Positions 1 through 12,400 of a stretch of DNA of 64,000 bases are shown piece after piece; the first letter of the stretch is position 1, and each line of letters starts with the position of its first letter. The notes beneath the pieces were generated by a model. The model had not been told where the DNA came from. It did no database searches and saw only the letters and a list, made by a program, of their open reading frames with translations. The position numbers and the translations under genes are program-made. The stretch is from Pachypanchax playfairii (Eukaryota > Chordata > Actinopteri > Cyprinodontiformes > Aplocheilidae), in the NCBI GenBank assembly GCA_006937955.1, contig SSNP01000019.1:2238952-2302951 (forward strand), given 5' to 3'.

Positions 1-1691
1 ATGATCCATTAGGTGATACAGGGTGATGTGCTGGTTTGGATGTGTTCTTTGGTGGCAAGGTAATTTTATTCTTTATTAAAGTGATAGTTCAGAGTTTCTG
101 ATGAATGACTGATATGACCTGTTGTAGATACTGTAACTCTTTCAATAACTTCATTTCACAGAGACAGATTAGTTCTGACCAGACAGATGAGTTACTTTCT
201 CGTCAAAGTTGGAATTGTTGTCATCTGAAAACAACTTTATTCCCAAATACGTCATTGTAGTTCATTCAAATGCCATTTAGAAACTTTTATATGGATCCTG
301 ATTCTGATACATTTTTGATGGAAGTGTTACACATAAACAAGCAGTGCTATAGCTAATGTAGATCCACTGCAAATAACCACATCATTTTATGTATATAAAC
401 TTATAATGAGAAATTTACACCAGGGTGTTATGAAGTAATGGTCATATGAACCGCTTTGACGTTTTTAGGATTGAGTTATTTTAAGGCGGCATTTTGTAAA
501 CTGTGACTAGCAACGCCGTTCTCCAATCAGAACTAACCTCTGTTTCTCAAAACTGAGGTCCATCAAAGGGTATCTGCAGCATAAACCTGGTTTCAAATTA
601 TGCTTGTAATTCTAAATTGGTTATTTTTTAAATTTGCCAGGTGTAGTTACACCAAAAAAAAAAAAATCCATGTGATTAATTGAAGGTCATTTTTTAGGAA
701 TTCCAAAGCTACGATTAGATAACAGACTAAACAGCATGTTAGAACTCTGACACAGCAGATACAAACTTCATCCTTGTCATGGATTTGTCTGTTTCATCTT
801 GTGAGCAGATGTGGTTAAAGAAAAAAAATACTACCTCCAAAGCTGATTAATGCTTTGGTTGCATTTCACTTCAATTAACACCTGACAAGAGCAAATAGGA
901 TTAAAAGGCATATAAGCGGCCTACTACTGGCTGACGATCATTTGGCCTGTGACTTCTGCAAGACTGAAGCAATGTGGGAGGAGGTTCAGGTGTAATAGGA
1001 TCAAAAAGCCTGAGCAATGAGTCACATCGTGTAGCTTATGAGACATCACATGTTTCATATTTGCTCAAATGTAACGTGGGACACATGTTCTGTTCTTGTT
1101 AAATGTCTGCTCACTGCTGAGTTACACAAAGCAGTTACATGGATGGAAGATGTTGCTTGTCCATCATGCCATGGCTTGTTGGTCTTTGAACATGTTTCTT
1201 ATGATGTGCAGCTCACTTAATTACAGATTTTACAGGCAAATATTTGATTGGCTAAGTGTTGATGAACTCATTTACAAAATGATGAAAGGTGCAGCAAAAC
1301 AACAGCCTGTCCAGAGATGTAACAAGATAATAACACAATATATGATACCTATTTTAGTTTTCCTATCGATTTGAAAGATTTCATCATTTTAAAATGGATC
1401 CATGTTGTTTTTCCTTCCATTCTGATGTGTTCTTGATTCTTTTTTCAAAACCAAGAGAGGACACAAATAGAAACATTGTCTTTGTAGGAGTTTGTTTTAT
1501 TCTCATCAAAGAAAAAATGATCTTATTTATAGTCATGGATTATTGTTAGCTAAAGCTTGATCTAAACTTCTGTTTGGCTGAAAATAGAACTTGACAGACC
1601 ATCAGGACAATTACTTCTAAAACAGCTCTGGGTGGTTTTATTTGTATTTGCCTAATGTGTAAATATGTGCTTTTCAGCTCCATTTTCACAA

Positions 1692-1727
1692 GGAGTTCCA
1701 CAAGGTTTTTTATTTGGACACCTTTTT
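1692..1727 (+). mobile_element. Possible LINE reverse-transcriptase scrap
   Basis: Plus-strand translation gives GVPQGFLFGHLF, which resembles the conserved GVPQGSxLGPLLF block of non-LTR retrotransposon reverse transcriptases. Only about a dozen codons are recognisable. Flanking frames are too decayed to extend it and no ends are visible. Chance similarity is possible. Confidence 0.35.
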
Positions 1728-4700
1728 TTCCCACTGGCTGTCTTTGTCAGTTATAGCTCCTTAAAAATTTTGTTTCTTTTCTTTTTCTTTTTTATTTAGA
1801 CAAACAAGGAGAATATAGTATAAGGAGTATATGTGCTGTGGTCTGTCTATACTTCTCTATCATTTTTACAGCCTGTTTAATTTATTATTGTTGAACATTG
1901 TAAACTATTTTTGTGTTATTCCAAGTAATATCTCTAATCTTTTTGATTTTATTGAGAAATCATCTGGAAACTCAACAAATTTCACTTTTTTATCCATCAT
2001 CTACACAACCTGCAAAACAAATTTGGTTGTTGTTCCCTTTTGTTGCAGAATATTTTGACAATCATTAACATCTTATAAAATCCAACCTTGTTCCCATAAA
2101 CCTATACACTGTCTTCTCTTACGCTTGTTTTTGACATTACCTGCCTTTTTGCTTTTTCTATAATCTTATTCCAAAGCTGGTTTATTAGTTTATAGTATTT
2201 ATATTTCATGTTGTCTTGTTTTCTAAATGTGAGACCTGCACCTCAAAGCCCCAAAAGCTGAAGAGTCATTGCTGACAAATAATAACAAGCACTAGTGTTT
2301 CATATCAAATATTGTTTGATCAGTTTGTAAAACCCTCCAGCTATATGTGTTATCTTGTAAGAAATAACACAACAAGGACAGAATATTTGCCTACAGCTGG
2401 ATCAGAAACAATGAGACATTATGTTACATTATGATACACACAATTCACAAAATAAATATATAAATTTAAGGCTGATTGTGTGAACAAGTCAAATCATGAT
2501 ATTAGATTAAACAGTGCTGTGTTAAGTTTTTATCGTGTAATTTCTGTTTTGTTAAATACTAAAAATAAGCGTGAAGAGTGAAGACAAAAAAAATAAATAA
2601 ATCAAAAAATGTACAGAATTAAACTTTTAAAAAATACATTTCCTCAATAAACCACATAAACTATCAAATTTTATCACCACTAAGCCTTAACAGTCTGTGA
2701 CAAACATCGTTATTAATTATAATTAACTAGACAAAAAAAGCAGTTGATATAAACCTCTCAGCCAAGAACACATATGGAGTGCTGCATCATTCTCTGCCAG
2801 TCAGATTAGATGGGCATCAAAACTACTCACACTTTAGTTTATAGATGCAGATTTTCAGTTTCTCCTCTTTTCAGTGAAAGTAGCAGAGAGAGAGTAGAGG
2901 GAGAAAAGGGATGAGCGAAGTGTTATGCAAAGAAGTAAAAGGGTGGAGAAGATCAATTTGACCCTAAAATGACGTTATTTTAACTTTAAGCTGTGAGACT
3001 TTTATTTTCCAATCTTTGCATCTAAACCAGACACTTCAAAGATTTAATGTTATATAGAAGTAATAAATGAATGAGAAACTAACTATTTATTAAAAAGTTT
3101 CTATTGTCCTTTTATTAAACATTAGACTTTATCTAACAAAGTCATGTATAAAATATAAGTTAAATAGAATCCGGTCAACTTTGAAAAATAAGAAGAACGT
3201 TGGTAGTTTAGACAGACAGGAGCAGCTCCTATAATGTGATGAACATACTGATATTTTTAACTGATCAAAACTTCCAACTACTTTTGGCACTGATGCAGCA
3301 TTAAAATAAAAGATTTCTAATTTAGCTATCCAAAGAAAGAAGATTTAGAAGCAGCGTTACTAACTGAACCCTCAATAATATAAGAACAGGTGTTTCAGGT
3401 GATGTGTTCTCGTATAGCTGATGTGTTTCTGTTAGGTTTGGGAAAAAAAATCCAAACGTTTGTTAAGACACATCAAGGAAACTAAAATTGGAAAGTGGAA
3501 AAAAATACAAGAAGAAAAAAAACAGGCAACGCATGACAGAACAAAGTGTCCTTTTATCTGTCTCAAATCTCTGATAAGATGAGCTGAAACCATTAAGTTC
3601 ACTCCTGATCAAACGTCAGTCGGATACAGTGGCATTCATCATTTAAGTGAAGGAACTTGAAGTTCCCTGAAAAAACATTTGTCCCTTACAGATTTCTTCT
3701 GTTTTTGGTTTTTGTCAGAGTCACATATTTCAGATCATTGAACAAGTTTTAATATGAGATAACAAGAACCTCATTAACCTTTTTCAGCCTTTCTTATCGT
3801 GGAATCATTAACACAGATCTGCAGAACTTCAGATGTTGTTCTGGGTTCTTTTGTGACCTGATGAGCTATCAGTGCACTTTCAAAGTAATTTTGATAAACT
3901 GGACTTGCCTGGGAAGGTTAAAAAATCTCTTTCTGAGGATCTCCAGTAATGTGCTGGTCACTACTGACATGGCTGACAAGTCCCAGCTTGTTTACATGAA
4001 CATTAGAAGTGTTTGCTGTCTAAAACATTCCTGCTGACCGTATTGAGTGTCATGTAACCAAAAACAGACATAAATCACACCATAAGGATAAAAAAAACAA
4101 AAGAGATACAAGGAAACGGGCTAAATTTAACATCTCTTTGTTTTGTCAAAACTTTGCAATAATTGTCTAAATTATAAAAACTAGAACTATTACTAAGTAA
4201 GTAGTCATTCTTATGGCTCATATTGTTTCAGTATAGCTGTGTTATGATTGCAGTAGAATAAGAATGTACGCATCTCAAACCTTTGAGGTAATAAAATAAT
4301 TCACCAGGATTTTTTTTTTTATAAATAAATCGTTTGGCAACTAAGACTCACTTCACACCAGGAGGATCATCCCACTACAGTCTTTATGAACTGCAAGACC
4401 TGTTAGAATGATCCCAGAGAATTTTATAAACCACCACACATGCTCAGTCAGCTTTAAATTTAATACATAACTGAAGACCCTGCAAAGACCATCCACATTC
4501 TGACTAATTTTTGGAGTTATGAAGGGGTCGTCATCCAGAGTGAAAACACCTGTTTCTTTGATAGGACTGGCATTAGCTGATGTTATGGTACTACCTGTAT
4601 TACTATGAATAAACAAACCTATTAAAGATTAAAAAGTAAATTTAAGAGAGAGAGAGAGTAGAGCAGGAGTTAAATTCTGCACTAAGGCATTAATTATGCA

Positions 4701-5240
4701 TTTGGGCCATTCAGACATGTTGTTGAATATCTTTTAGAAATGCCTTACAGAGGCAAAGCAAACTGAGCTAACATTTCCTCCTACCCCTCTGTGTGTCACA
4801 CAGACTCAGAGAAAAGGTGTCTTCAACAGAAGCTTCTGGTACAATGGTGATAAAAGCTAAAATCCAAGCGAGATGCAGCCAAGGAAGAGTTCACTTCATC
4901 AGTCTTATGCAGGCGCGGCACTTCAAGGATTATAAAAATGATACATGGAGTGGAGTTCTTCTCTCATTTGATCCCAAGTGCAGTTTTGCAAGACTGGTAC
5001 TAGCTCATGAGCACAAAAAGGGCAAAGCAGGGATTGGATGGGAGTGTCATCAATTCTTGCCGATGTGACTAATCAAAAACAGAAAAGCTTTAATTTGCCT
5101 CTAGTTTGAAATGATTTTATAAATAACGCTGATGGAAGAGCAAAACAAAAGACAAAGAAGTGTGTCTGTATGCATGGTTGTATATTTGTATGCAGTAAAT
5201 AAATCCAGGTGACTTTGTATCAGCATGTATGAGTGAAGAT

Positions 5241-5258
5241 TGTGTGTGTGTGTGTGTC
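5241..5258. repeat. Short (GT)n microsatellite
   Basis: An uninterrupted run of about nine GT units sits in otherwise unique intronic sequence. No associated element is seen. Confidence 0.8.
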
Positions 5259-5549
5259 CAATGCTGAGTCAAACTCCAGGCTAAGTTTACTATCTGTTGT
5301 TTACAGAGAGGCTGATCGGGGATTACAGTTACACAGGAAGTGCTTAAGACAGCTGCTTTACTCAGCGTTATCAAACCACCCACACTTGCCATAAGCTGAC
5401 ACCTCCTGGTATTTATGAGCACTTCTATTGGCAACAGGTGAGTATCCAGTGCACTGGCAGTTTTACTGATAACATTTTACCAGTAACAATGGCATTCAGA
5501 TGCTTTTACTAACATGCTTTCTCAGTTTGTTGTTTTAGAAATGATAATA

Positions 5550-6738
5550 TACACTCACCGGCCACTTTATTAGGTACACCTGTCCATCTGCTCGTTAACA
5601 CTTAATTTCTAATCAGCCAATCACATGGCGGCAACTCAGTGCATTTAGGCATGTACACATGGTCAAGACAATCTCCTGCAGTTCAAACCGAGCATCAGTT
5701 TGGGGAAGAAAGGTGATTTGAGTGACTTTGAACGTGGCATGGTTGTTGGTGCCAGAATGGCTGGTCTGAGTATTTCAGAAACTGCTGATCTACTGGGATT
5801 TTCACGCACAACCAAAATATCTAGTGAGCGGCAGTTCTGTGGGCGGAAGTGCCTTGTTGATGCCAGAGGTCAGAGGAGAATGGCCAGACTGGTTCGAGCT
5901 GATAGAAAGGCAACAGTGACTCAAATAACCACTCGTTACAACCAAGGTAGGCAGAAGAGCATCTCTGAAGGCACAGTACGTCGAACTTTGAGGCAGATGG
6001 GCTACAGCAGCAGAAGACCACGCCGGGTGCCACTCCTTTCAGCTAAGAACAGGAAACTGAGGCTACAATTTGCACAAGCTCATCGAAATTGGACAATAGA
6101 AGATTGGAAAAACGTTGCCTGGTCTGATGAGTCTCGATTTCTGCTGCGACATTCGGATGGTAGGGTCAGAATTTGGCGTCAACAACATGAAAGCATGGAT
6201 CCATCCTGCCTTGTATCAACGGTTCAGGCTGGTGGTGGTGGTGTAATGGTGTGGGGAATATTTTCTTGGCACTCTTTGGGCCCCTTGGTACCAATTGAGC
6301 ATCGTTACAACGCCACAGCCTACCTGAGTATTGTTGCTGACCATGTCCATCCCTTTATGACCACAATGTACCCAACTTCTGATGGCTACTTTCAGCAGGA
6401 TAATGCGCCATGTCATAAAGCTGGAATCATCTCGGACTGGTTTCTTGAACATGACAATGAGTTCACTGTACTCAAATGGCCTCCACAGTCACCAGATCTC
6501 AATCCAATAGAGCATCTTTGGGATGTGGTGGAACGGGAGATCCGCATCATGGATGTGCAGCCGACAAATCTGCGCCAACTGTGTGATGCCATCATGTCAA
6601 TATGGACCAAACTCTCTGAGGAATGCTTCCAGCACCTTGTTGAATCTATGCCACGAAGAATTGAGGCAGTTCTGAAGGCAAAAGGGGGTCCAACCCGTTA
6701 CTAGCATGGTGTACCTAATAAAGTGGCCAGTGAGTGTA
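5550..6738 (+). mobile_element. Tc1/mariner DNA transposon, nearly full length
   Basis: The element is bounded by inverted terminal repeats of about 30 bp. The left end reads TACACTCACCGGCCACTTTA and the right end is its reverse complement with one C/T difference. Both ends are flanked by TA, the target duplication expected for Tc1/mariner insertion. The length is about 1.19 kb and the single long frame inside encodes a DDE transposase. The element lies in the inferred fgf13 intron. Near-identical ends point to a fairly young insertion. The transposase start codon and DNA-binding domain look damaged, so it is probably non-autonomous now. Confidence 0.9.
5700..6704 (+). pseudogene. Tc1/mariner transposase, long frame but probably inactive
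   Basis: A 334-codon frame encodes an IS630/Tc1/mariner transposase, which cuts and pastes its element at TA sites. The N-terminal helix-turn-helix region occupies roughly residues 6-105. The DDE catalytic core has Asp in AWSDESRF (about residue 143), Asp in FQQDNAPCH (about 234) and Glu in SPDLNPIEHLW (about 271), leaving 36 residues between the last two. Three points suggest it is broken. The frame opens with TTG where related copies, as I recall them, have ATG. About a dozen residues usual after GFSRTT in the first helix-turn-helix appear to be missing in frame. No other start gives a full DNA-binding domain. The frame itself is uninterrupted to its TAG stop, so decay is recent. It is an element gene, unrelated to fgf13. 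Confidence 0.85.
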
Positions 6739-9154
6739 TAAAAGTTTCTTGCAGATGTTCAACTTTAGGATCAGCTGCAGTGTAACAAACCAGGAAGTGG
6801 CTCATCAGATTCAGGTGAGAAACTGGTTCTAAGAACTTTTTCTTGATAGTCTAAAGACGTGTTTCACTAAACAGTTTTTTCCCCTTTTTCTTCTAGAATA
6901 ATTTCCTGTAGCTTTGTGTTAAAATATGAATTTTCCTAACAAACCTTAATTCCAAACCTTTGTGCTGTATAAAATGTAAACAAAAAGCAGTCGCAAAACT
7001 CATAAACCCATATTTTATTCCCAATAGAACATAAACAACATATCAGATGTGTCTCCCAGATGTTAACAGATGTCTAAAAAAAGAGGGGAAGCTACACAAT
7101 CTGTTTATATGTTTCTTGTTTCTTTGTATTTACTGAGCTCTCTGATGTTGCATTTTAGGTCTCCTAAAAATGACAAGCTACAACAATTTACTGTTTACAT
7201 GTCACTCAAGTAAAAATAAAAACTACCTCAGGCTACGATTCAGAGCAGATACCATGAATGTTTTACAGAACTTCCCATTATCAAGTAATTTAAACATTGA
7301 GGTCAATTTGTGGGAGGAGTATGCTTTGTTAATTTTAATCACGCGAACCAAATTGAGTTACACATTCAAGAATTTGCAGGCTCACATAGTGGCTGAACGG
7401 TGGCACGTCTGGTTCCAGGGCAGCTGCTGCAGACTCTCTGGTTGTTTGGTACCTTGTTTTGCTTGTAATCTCATCAGCTGCATGCACTCCGGTAAAAACG
7501 AGTCGCAGGTTGGCCATTAACTATTTTTAACGCAACACAAAAGCTTCCAAAATATTTCTCGACATCATGTGAGGCTGAATGGCAGCTACAGGGAGGAATG
7601 GTGCGAGGAGAGGGACGGCAGCAGTTGTTGATGATCCCCATGTGCAAATGATTCTGTAACTGAAAACCGCTTGTTATCCTGCCAGTCTTTTCCAGAACCA
7701 TCTACAATGAAGTGTGAGAGAAGTGAAAGAACAAACTGCAACAAGACTTGCTGATTTCATTCACGCAAACCAGTGACAGCTTGTCAGTGCATGAATGGAT
7801 AACCGAAACATATCGAGTACTATCCTCGTATTTACTATTTCCCTCCTGCACAGAAAGATTACAGCGTTCCCCCTTCTGTTAATTGCCCTCCAGCTGTTTA
7901 GGTGCCAGTGTACATTTGAACAGCAAATGCTTGTGTGCAAACACAAAGGCCACAGAACACTAAACTGCTTCACAGTGTTGCAGATAATTGCCATGACAAC
8001 ACCTACAGCTTGGAACAAGAAATTAGATAGAATTGCTGGAAGAGAAACTCTTGCTTGCAATTTAACGTACAGTAAATCGATCAGATGAGGCCGTTTTTTT
8101 CCCCCAAGAGTAATGGGATATTAGTTTGCTCAATACTTATCTAATGAGGAACAACTGTATCACTTAAGCATTTAATGCTACTTGCCTTCGTCTCCATGTT
8201 ATTAAATAGTCTGTCAGAGAGATTCACCAGGTAGTTAGTGTAGAAAACAATTCTTCATTCTGCATTTAAAGCCCGAATGTGTCAAAACTGGAGTTGTGTG
8301 TTGTTTACTGTAGATATGAGCAAAACAAACAACACATCCCTTTGGCATACGTTCCTTACATGAAAGACTTGTTTGTCCATTGCTTCTCTGCAGCACAAAT
8401 TCTTGTTAAATATTTAATGACCATATATGTGCAGCGAAGGCTATTTGGAGCTAACAAGAGAAGGTTTGATTCAATCACAGCAAAGTGCTCCGTTGTGTTT
8501 TAGCTGCAGCAGATTTACTTACAGTAATGACAGCTGAGCATGTTATTAAAGATATTCTTTTAAAAGGAAGCTGTGTTTTGTTTGAAGCATGGTTGACGGG
8601 GATGTTTCCTGTCTATATTTTATGTATGATAGTCGTTCAGAAGAAAAAAAAAAAAAGACTGGAGAACAAGAATGGAAGAAAAGAGTTGTGATGCAGTGGA
8701 GTAAACAGCTGATAATGTTTATTATTTGTTTGTTTATTTAGTCATGTACATAAATATTTAATGCTATTCAAAAAGCACTTTTATTTTGCCAATAAACTCC
8801 CTTTTCTCACAGAGAACTGGAAACTGTAACCTCACAAGGAAAAAAATATCAAGTCACACCGTGACACAAAATTAAAACAATACTTTACAATCTAATACTC
8901 TGCTATATTATACTATACTGTACAACCATGACAAAACCATAAGACACGAGAACAGTTTTTTTTTTTTTTGTTTTTTTTTGCCTGGCCATCATCATGCTGA
9001 ACAAACATGTTTAAGATCTTAATGAAGAAATCTCTCATGGAAATTATTATAGTTTATCTCTACAAACAGGCTTCAAATACTAATTTATAGTAAACTAGAA
9101 AAGAACTCTGAGAGAGCAGACCTACTGTTGAAAGTACTGTGTCCTTACCATAAA
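6739..9154. other. Noncoding intronic stretch
   Basis: No supportable exon is seen. The stretch contains a mariner-type fragment at 6963-7060, homopolymer runs near 8093-8100 and 8643-8654, and a T-rich run near 8958-8979. Overlapping frames on both strands at 7760-8090 look random: no domain, no splice context. Confidence 0.5.
6963..7060. mobile_element. Terminal fragment of the mariner-type family also present at 43.1 kb
   Basis: The segment holding AACATATCAGATGT, a CATAAACCCATATTT-like block and an upstream TGTAAACAAAAAGCAGT-like block matches the start of the decayed element at 43088-43930 in the same order. Only the end piece is present here. It lies 225 bp after the Tc1 element at 5550-6738 but does not share its ends. 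Confidence 0.55.
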
Positions 9155-9360
9155 AAAATTCCTGAATCCAGATAGTAATCCGGATCACCCCCAAAATCTA
9201 ATCAATTCTTCCTTGGAACATTTCTGACATTTTTCAGAAAATTTCATTAAAATCCATCCATAAGTTTTTGAGTTATTCTGCTAGCAGACAGACAGACAAA
9301 CAAACAAACAAACTCTGATGAAAACAATACCTCCTTGGCGGAGGTATGCTGCTAACTGTC
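9155..9360. repeat. Interspersed repeat ending in ACCTCCTTGGCGGAGGTA
   Basis: The block has the style of a widespread fish interspersed repeat: a stretch about aligning on 'AAAATTTCATTAAAATCCAT', then CAGACAGACAAACAAACAAA, then the palindromic CCTCC-TTGGC-GGAGG at 9332-9346. Family assignment (possibly a LINE 3' end) comes from memory of similar sequence and is unsure. Both outer boundaries are approximate. Confidence 0.6.
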
Positions 9361-9364
9361 TCTA

Positions 9365-9488
9365 GTGTGTGTCTGTTTTCTATGTCTAATATTTATCTTT
9401 ATATGTGTCTGTCAAGAACAAATTTTAACTGGAGCAAAATCCCTTGTGTGTGTATCATAGTTGGCCAAATAAACCTGATTCTGATTCT
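9365..9488. repeat. LINE-like 3' tail with CTGATTCTGATTCT end
   Basis: The stretch ends in AAATAAACCTGATTCTGATT, the sort of short tandem tail that closes many fish LINE copies. No coding portion is attached. It follows the preceding repeat directly, so the two may form one composite insertion. Confidence 0.5.
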
Positions 9489-12400
9489 AATAGTAAACTG
9501 ATTGTACAAAGATAAATCTAACCTTATTGAATAGCAACTCCTGTGTCCTCCAAAATAAAGTAGTCATTTTTGTCAAAGTGCTGTCTGACATAACTCTACA
9601 CTAAATCCACTAAATTATTGAAGATTCAAAGAATAATGTATAAGACAAGTGGAATTTTTCAGAAATTAAAAGGGTAAAATTAACTCTTAAGCCAAAAACC
9701 AATCGGCTAACCTCATGGCTTCATTTAACAGTGATGTGAAGGAATTTAATATTATTGCAATCGCAGTCTGATTCAGCCTGATCACAAGCCTGTTAAAATC
9801 CAGCATTTATCATTTTTCAAAGTATATTATTTGCAAAACCCTCTTGTGGCCTCCTTATTTATACCAGTGAATAACCGCAGAGGGGTAGCAATAGAGCTAT
9901 TATGCACTTAGCTGCTCTGGAGTCATGGACTCCTGACTACAGATTGTGCATGGTGCTAACATTAAATGATTAACACTGCAAGAAGTACCCTTCATTAACT
10001 CTTTGGTTTTACTTGCCATACACTGACTACTGAATTCTTATTATCTAAAAAAAACATCAAAAATCTATCAATTTCTTTCTAAATTGATTGCAGATTATTT
10101 CATGTATTTGGTAAACCTTGTAGTAGAGATAATGAGCTTTCACTTCAGTTTCAAAGGTCAGCTTGTACTAACATCACTGCCATTTAGCGTTGACAAGAAC
10201 CCAAGCAACACAGACCCAAATGTCATCCTGCTGCATGAAAGCAAAATAAATGAGAGGAAGAGAAATTCTTCAAGTAGCATCCATTTCCTCCTGTTATTAT
10301 AGCTGGATTGATACAGAACCAGATGTCCTATTCAACTGAGATGAAGAGATACGGTGTATAAATCAAAGATTCTCAGATTTCTGCAATATTCCAGAATCCA
10401 AAAGCATCAGGGAGCACCATCTGAAATCACACAGCTTACATTACACGTAATGATTACTGGCCAAAGTTGTTGTTTTTTATTAATTTGTGACACATTCATA
10501 AGTCATTACACACTTTTTGCATTTTAATAGCGTAACGTTAAATAAATATTGTTTAAAACAAAATACTATTTACTGTATGTGTATATTGAAATAGAATTAT
10601 TTTGAAAATAGAAATATTTCAAACAGACAGTAGTACTTGCAGACAGATGTAACATATCAGGGAGACTAAAAGTATAATAAATAGATACTTCCCTACTTAA
10701 AGCTAACAGGGACATAATGTTTATATTTATTGATTTTTTCAATCTAACGCAGATGGAGATGGAAGTCATAAAATCCAAACTGACCTGAGTTCAGGTTATT
10801 AAACACCTCTGATGTGGAACAATTCCCTTAACTGAACGTTTTATGTAACTGATTCATAAGATTTGACAAAAAGTCATTAAGGTTGAGTCACAATTTTACA
10901 CTGTGAGCTTTTTTGTGTCTTTCTCAATGAGCTTTTTAAAGGGAGTCACCATTTTTTTTTATTCAGTTCAGTTCAATGTAATTCAACTCCACAGCACCAG
11001 TAATAACAAAAGTTAATGCAAGGTACTATACAAAAACAACAAGCCCAATTCACATCAAAAGAACTAGATTCAAAGTCAATTATCATCATTTCCGGACTAA
11101 AAGATGTTCATTTTTTCACATTCTTTAAACGCTGCAGCTTAAACAATGTTGCAAGTAATTTATTGATTGCTGCAGGCTAACAAGCTCCATGTTGCTAAAA
11201 CATTTACCTCCATCACATCAAACCAGTGACACTGTTCGAATTAAATGTAACACACTGACACAAAATTCTTCATTTTGTGCTTCATACACACACCATCATC
11301 GTGAAAATCACAAAGAAATTAAAGGTGCAATATATTTTTAACATCATAATACCTCAATGGGGTGTAGAATGAAAATACAATATTTCCTTTAAAAATGATG
11401 TTTGAAGTAAAATATAATAAATTATTTATTCTAACTTTGGCATTATGTTCACATCTACCAACCAATAGTGGGCAGAATAGCGGACAACATTGTGGGTTGC
11501 CTAATACGGTGAATAGTCTGTAATAATAATGGAGGGGGCGGAGTCGGCGGGCGAGCTGCTGCCTAGGAGCACCAGGGACTTGGTTGTCCTTCTTAGAGGA
11601 GGAGCGACTGTTAGGGTCGGGGTCCAGAGTGGGTTTGGGTGAATAAGTTTCACGGTATCAAAGCGAACGTGGGGGTCGCAAGTCTCGATGGCTCGAGGCC
11701 TTGTTTTGTTGCTGCAGTAGCCGCGCACCGGATGTTGTTGTAGTGTTCATGTTCCATATTCCACCTTTAACTCGTTCTAAAAAAACTTCCAAAACAGTAT
11801 TTCAGCTCATTTTAAAGTTTTAGATCAACAAAACCAATAAGCAAAGTGAGCAGCAGTGATTCTCCATGACCTTTTCTGCTGCTGACCTGCAGTTTTACTA
11901 TCCACAGGGAATTGAAGTCAAAGAAGAGAGAAATGATGGGTGGTGTCTCTCATTATCACACCATTCTGAGATGAAAGAGGCAGATAGACTGACAGGGAGG
12001 GACAGAAACAGAGGGAACGCTAAACAAGAAGACATACACAGACTTTTACTTTGTGAATTTGAAATTTTTTATAACAGATTTCAAAATGTTTGAAATTGTT
12101 TATGGTTTATATTTAATATAATAAAAAAGCAGTTTATTTATCATGTCAGACATCGGCTCCACAATAAGATGAGACAAACACTTAAGGATGAGTTAGTCCA
12201 TCATCATGCTCCTCATCTTCAGCATGCCTTCAGCCTATGGATGCTCTGCATGAGCTAAACTATGAAAATGACTCTTCATGGCTGATAGCATGTCAGCTAG
12301 TCAACCAGTCATTGACTTGTAGGGCTTTAATTATACACAGGACATACCTCAGTATATAGGTTTGTTTTGTTACTTTCATTTTGTTTACATAGTTAAAAAA

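Larger units (their letters stand above)
1..5549. other. Noncoding; inferred part of first intron of fgf13 (V-type transcript)
   Basis: No convincing coding exon is seen on either strand. The short open frames lack splice signals, domains or compositional support. The stretch is AT-rich with A- and T-runs (near 651-666 and 4312-4321), a short GA run near 4647-4659, a (GT)n run at 5241-5258 and one reverse-transcriptase scrap at 1692-1727. The intron assignment is inferred: the fgf13 V-type first exon lies at 31559-31607 on the minus strand and its next exons are not seen down to position 1. Confidence 0.5.
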
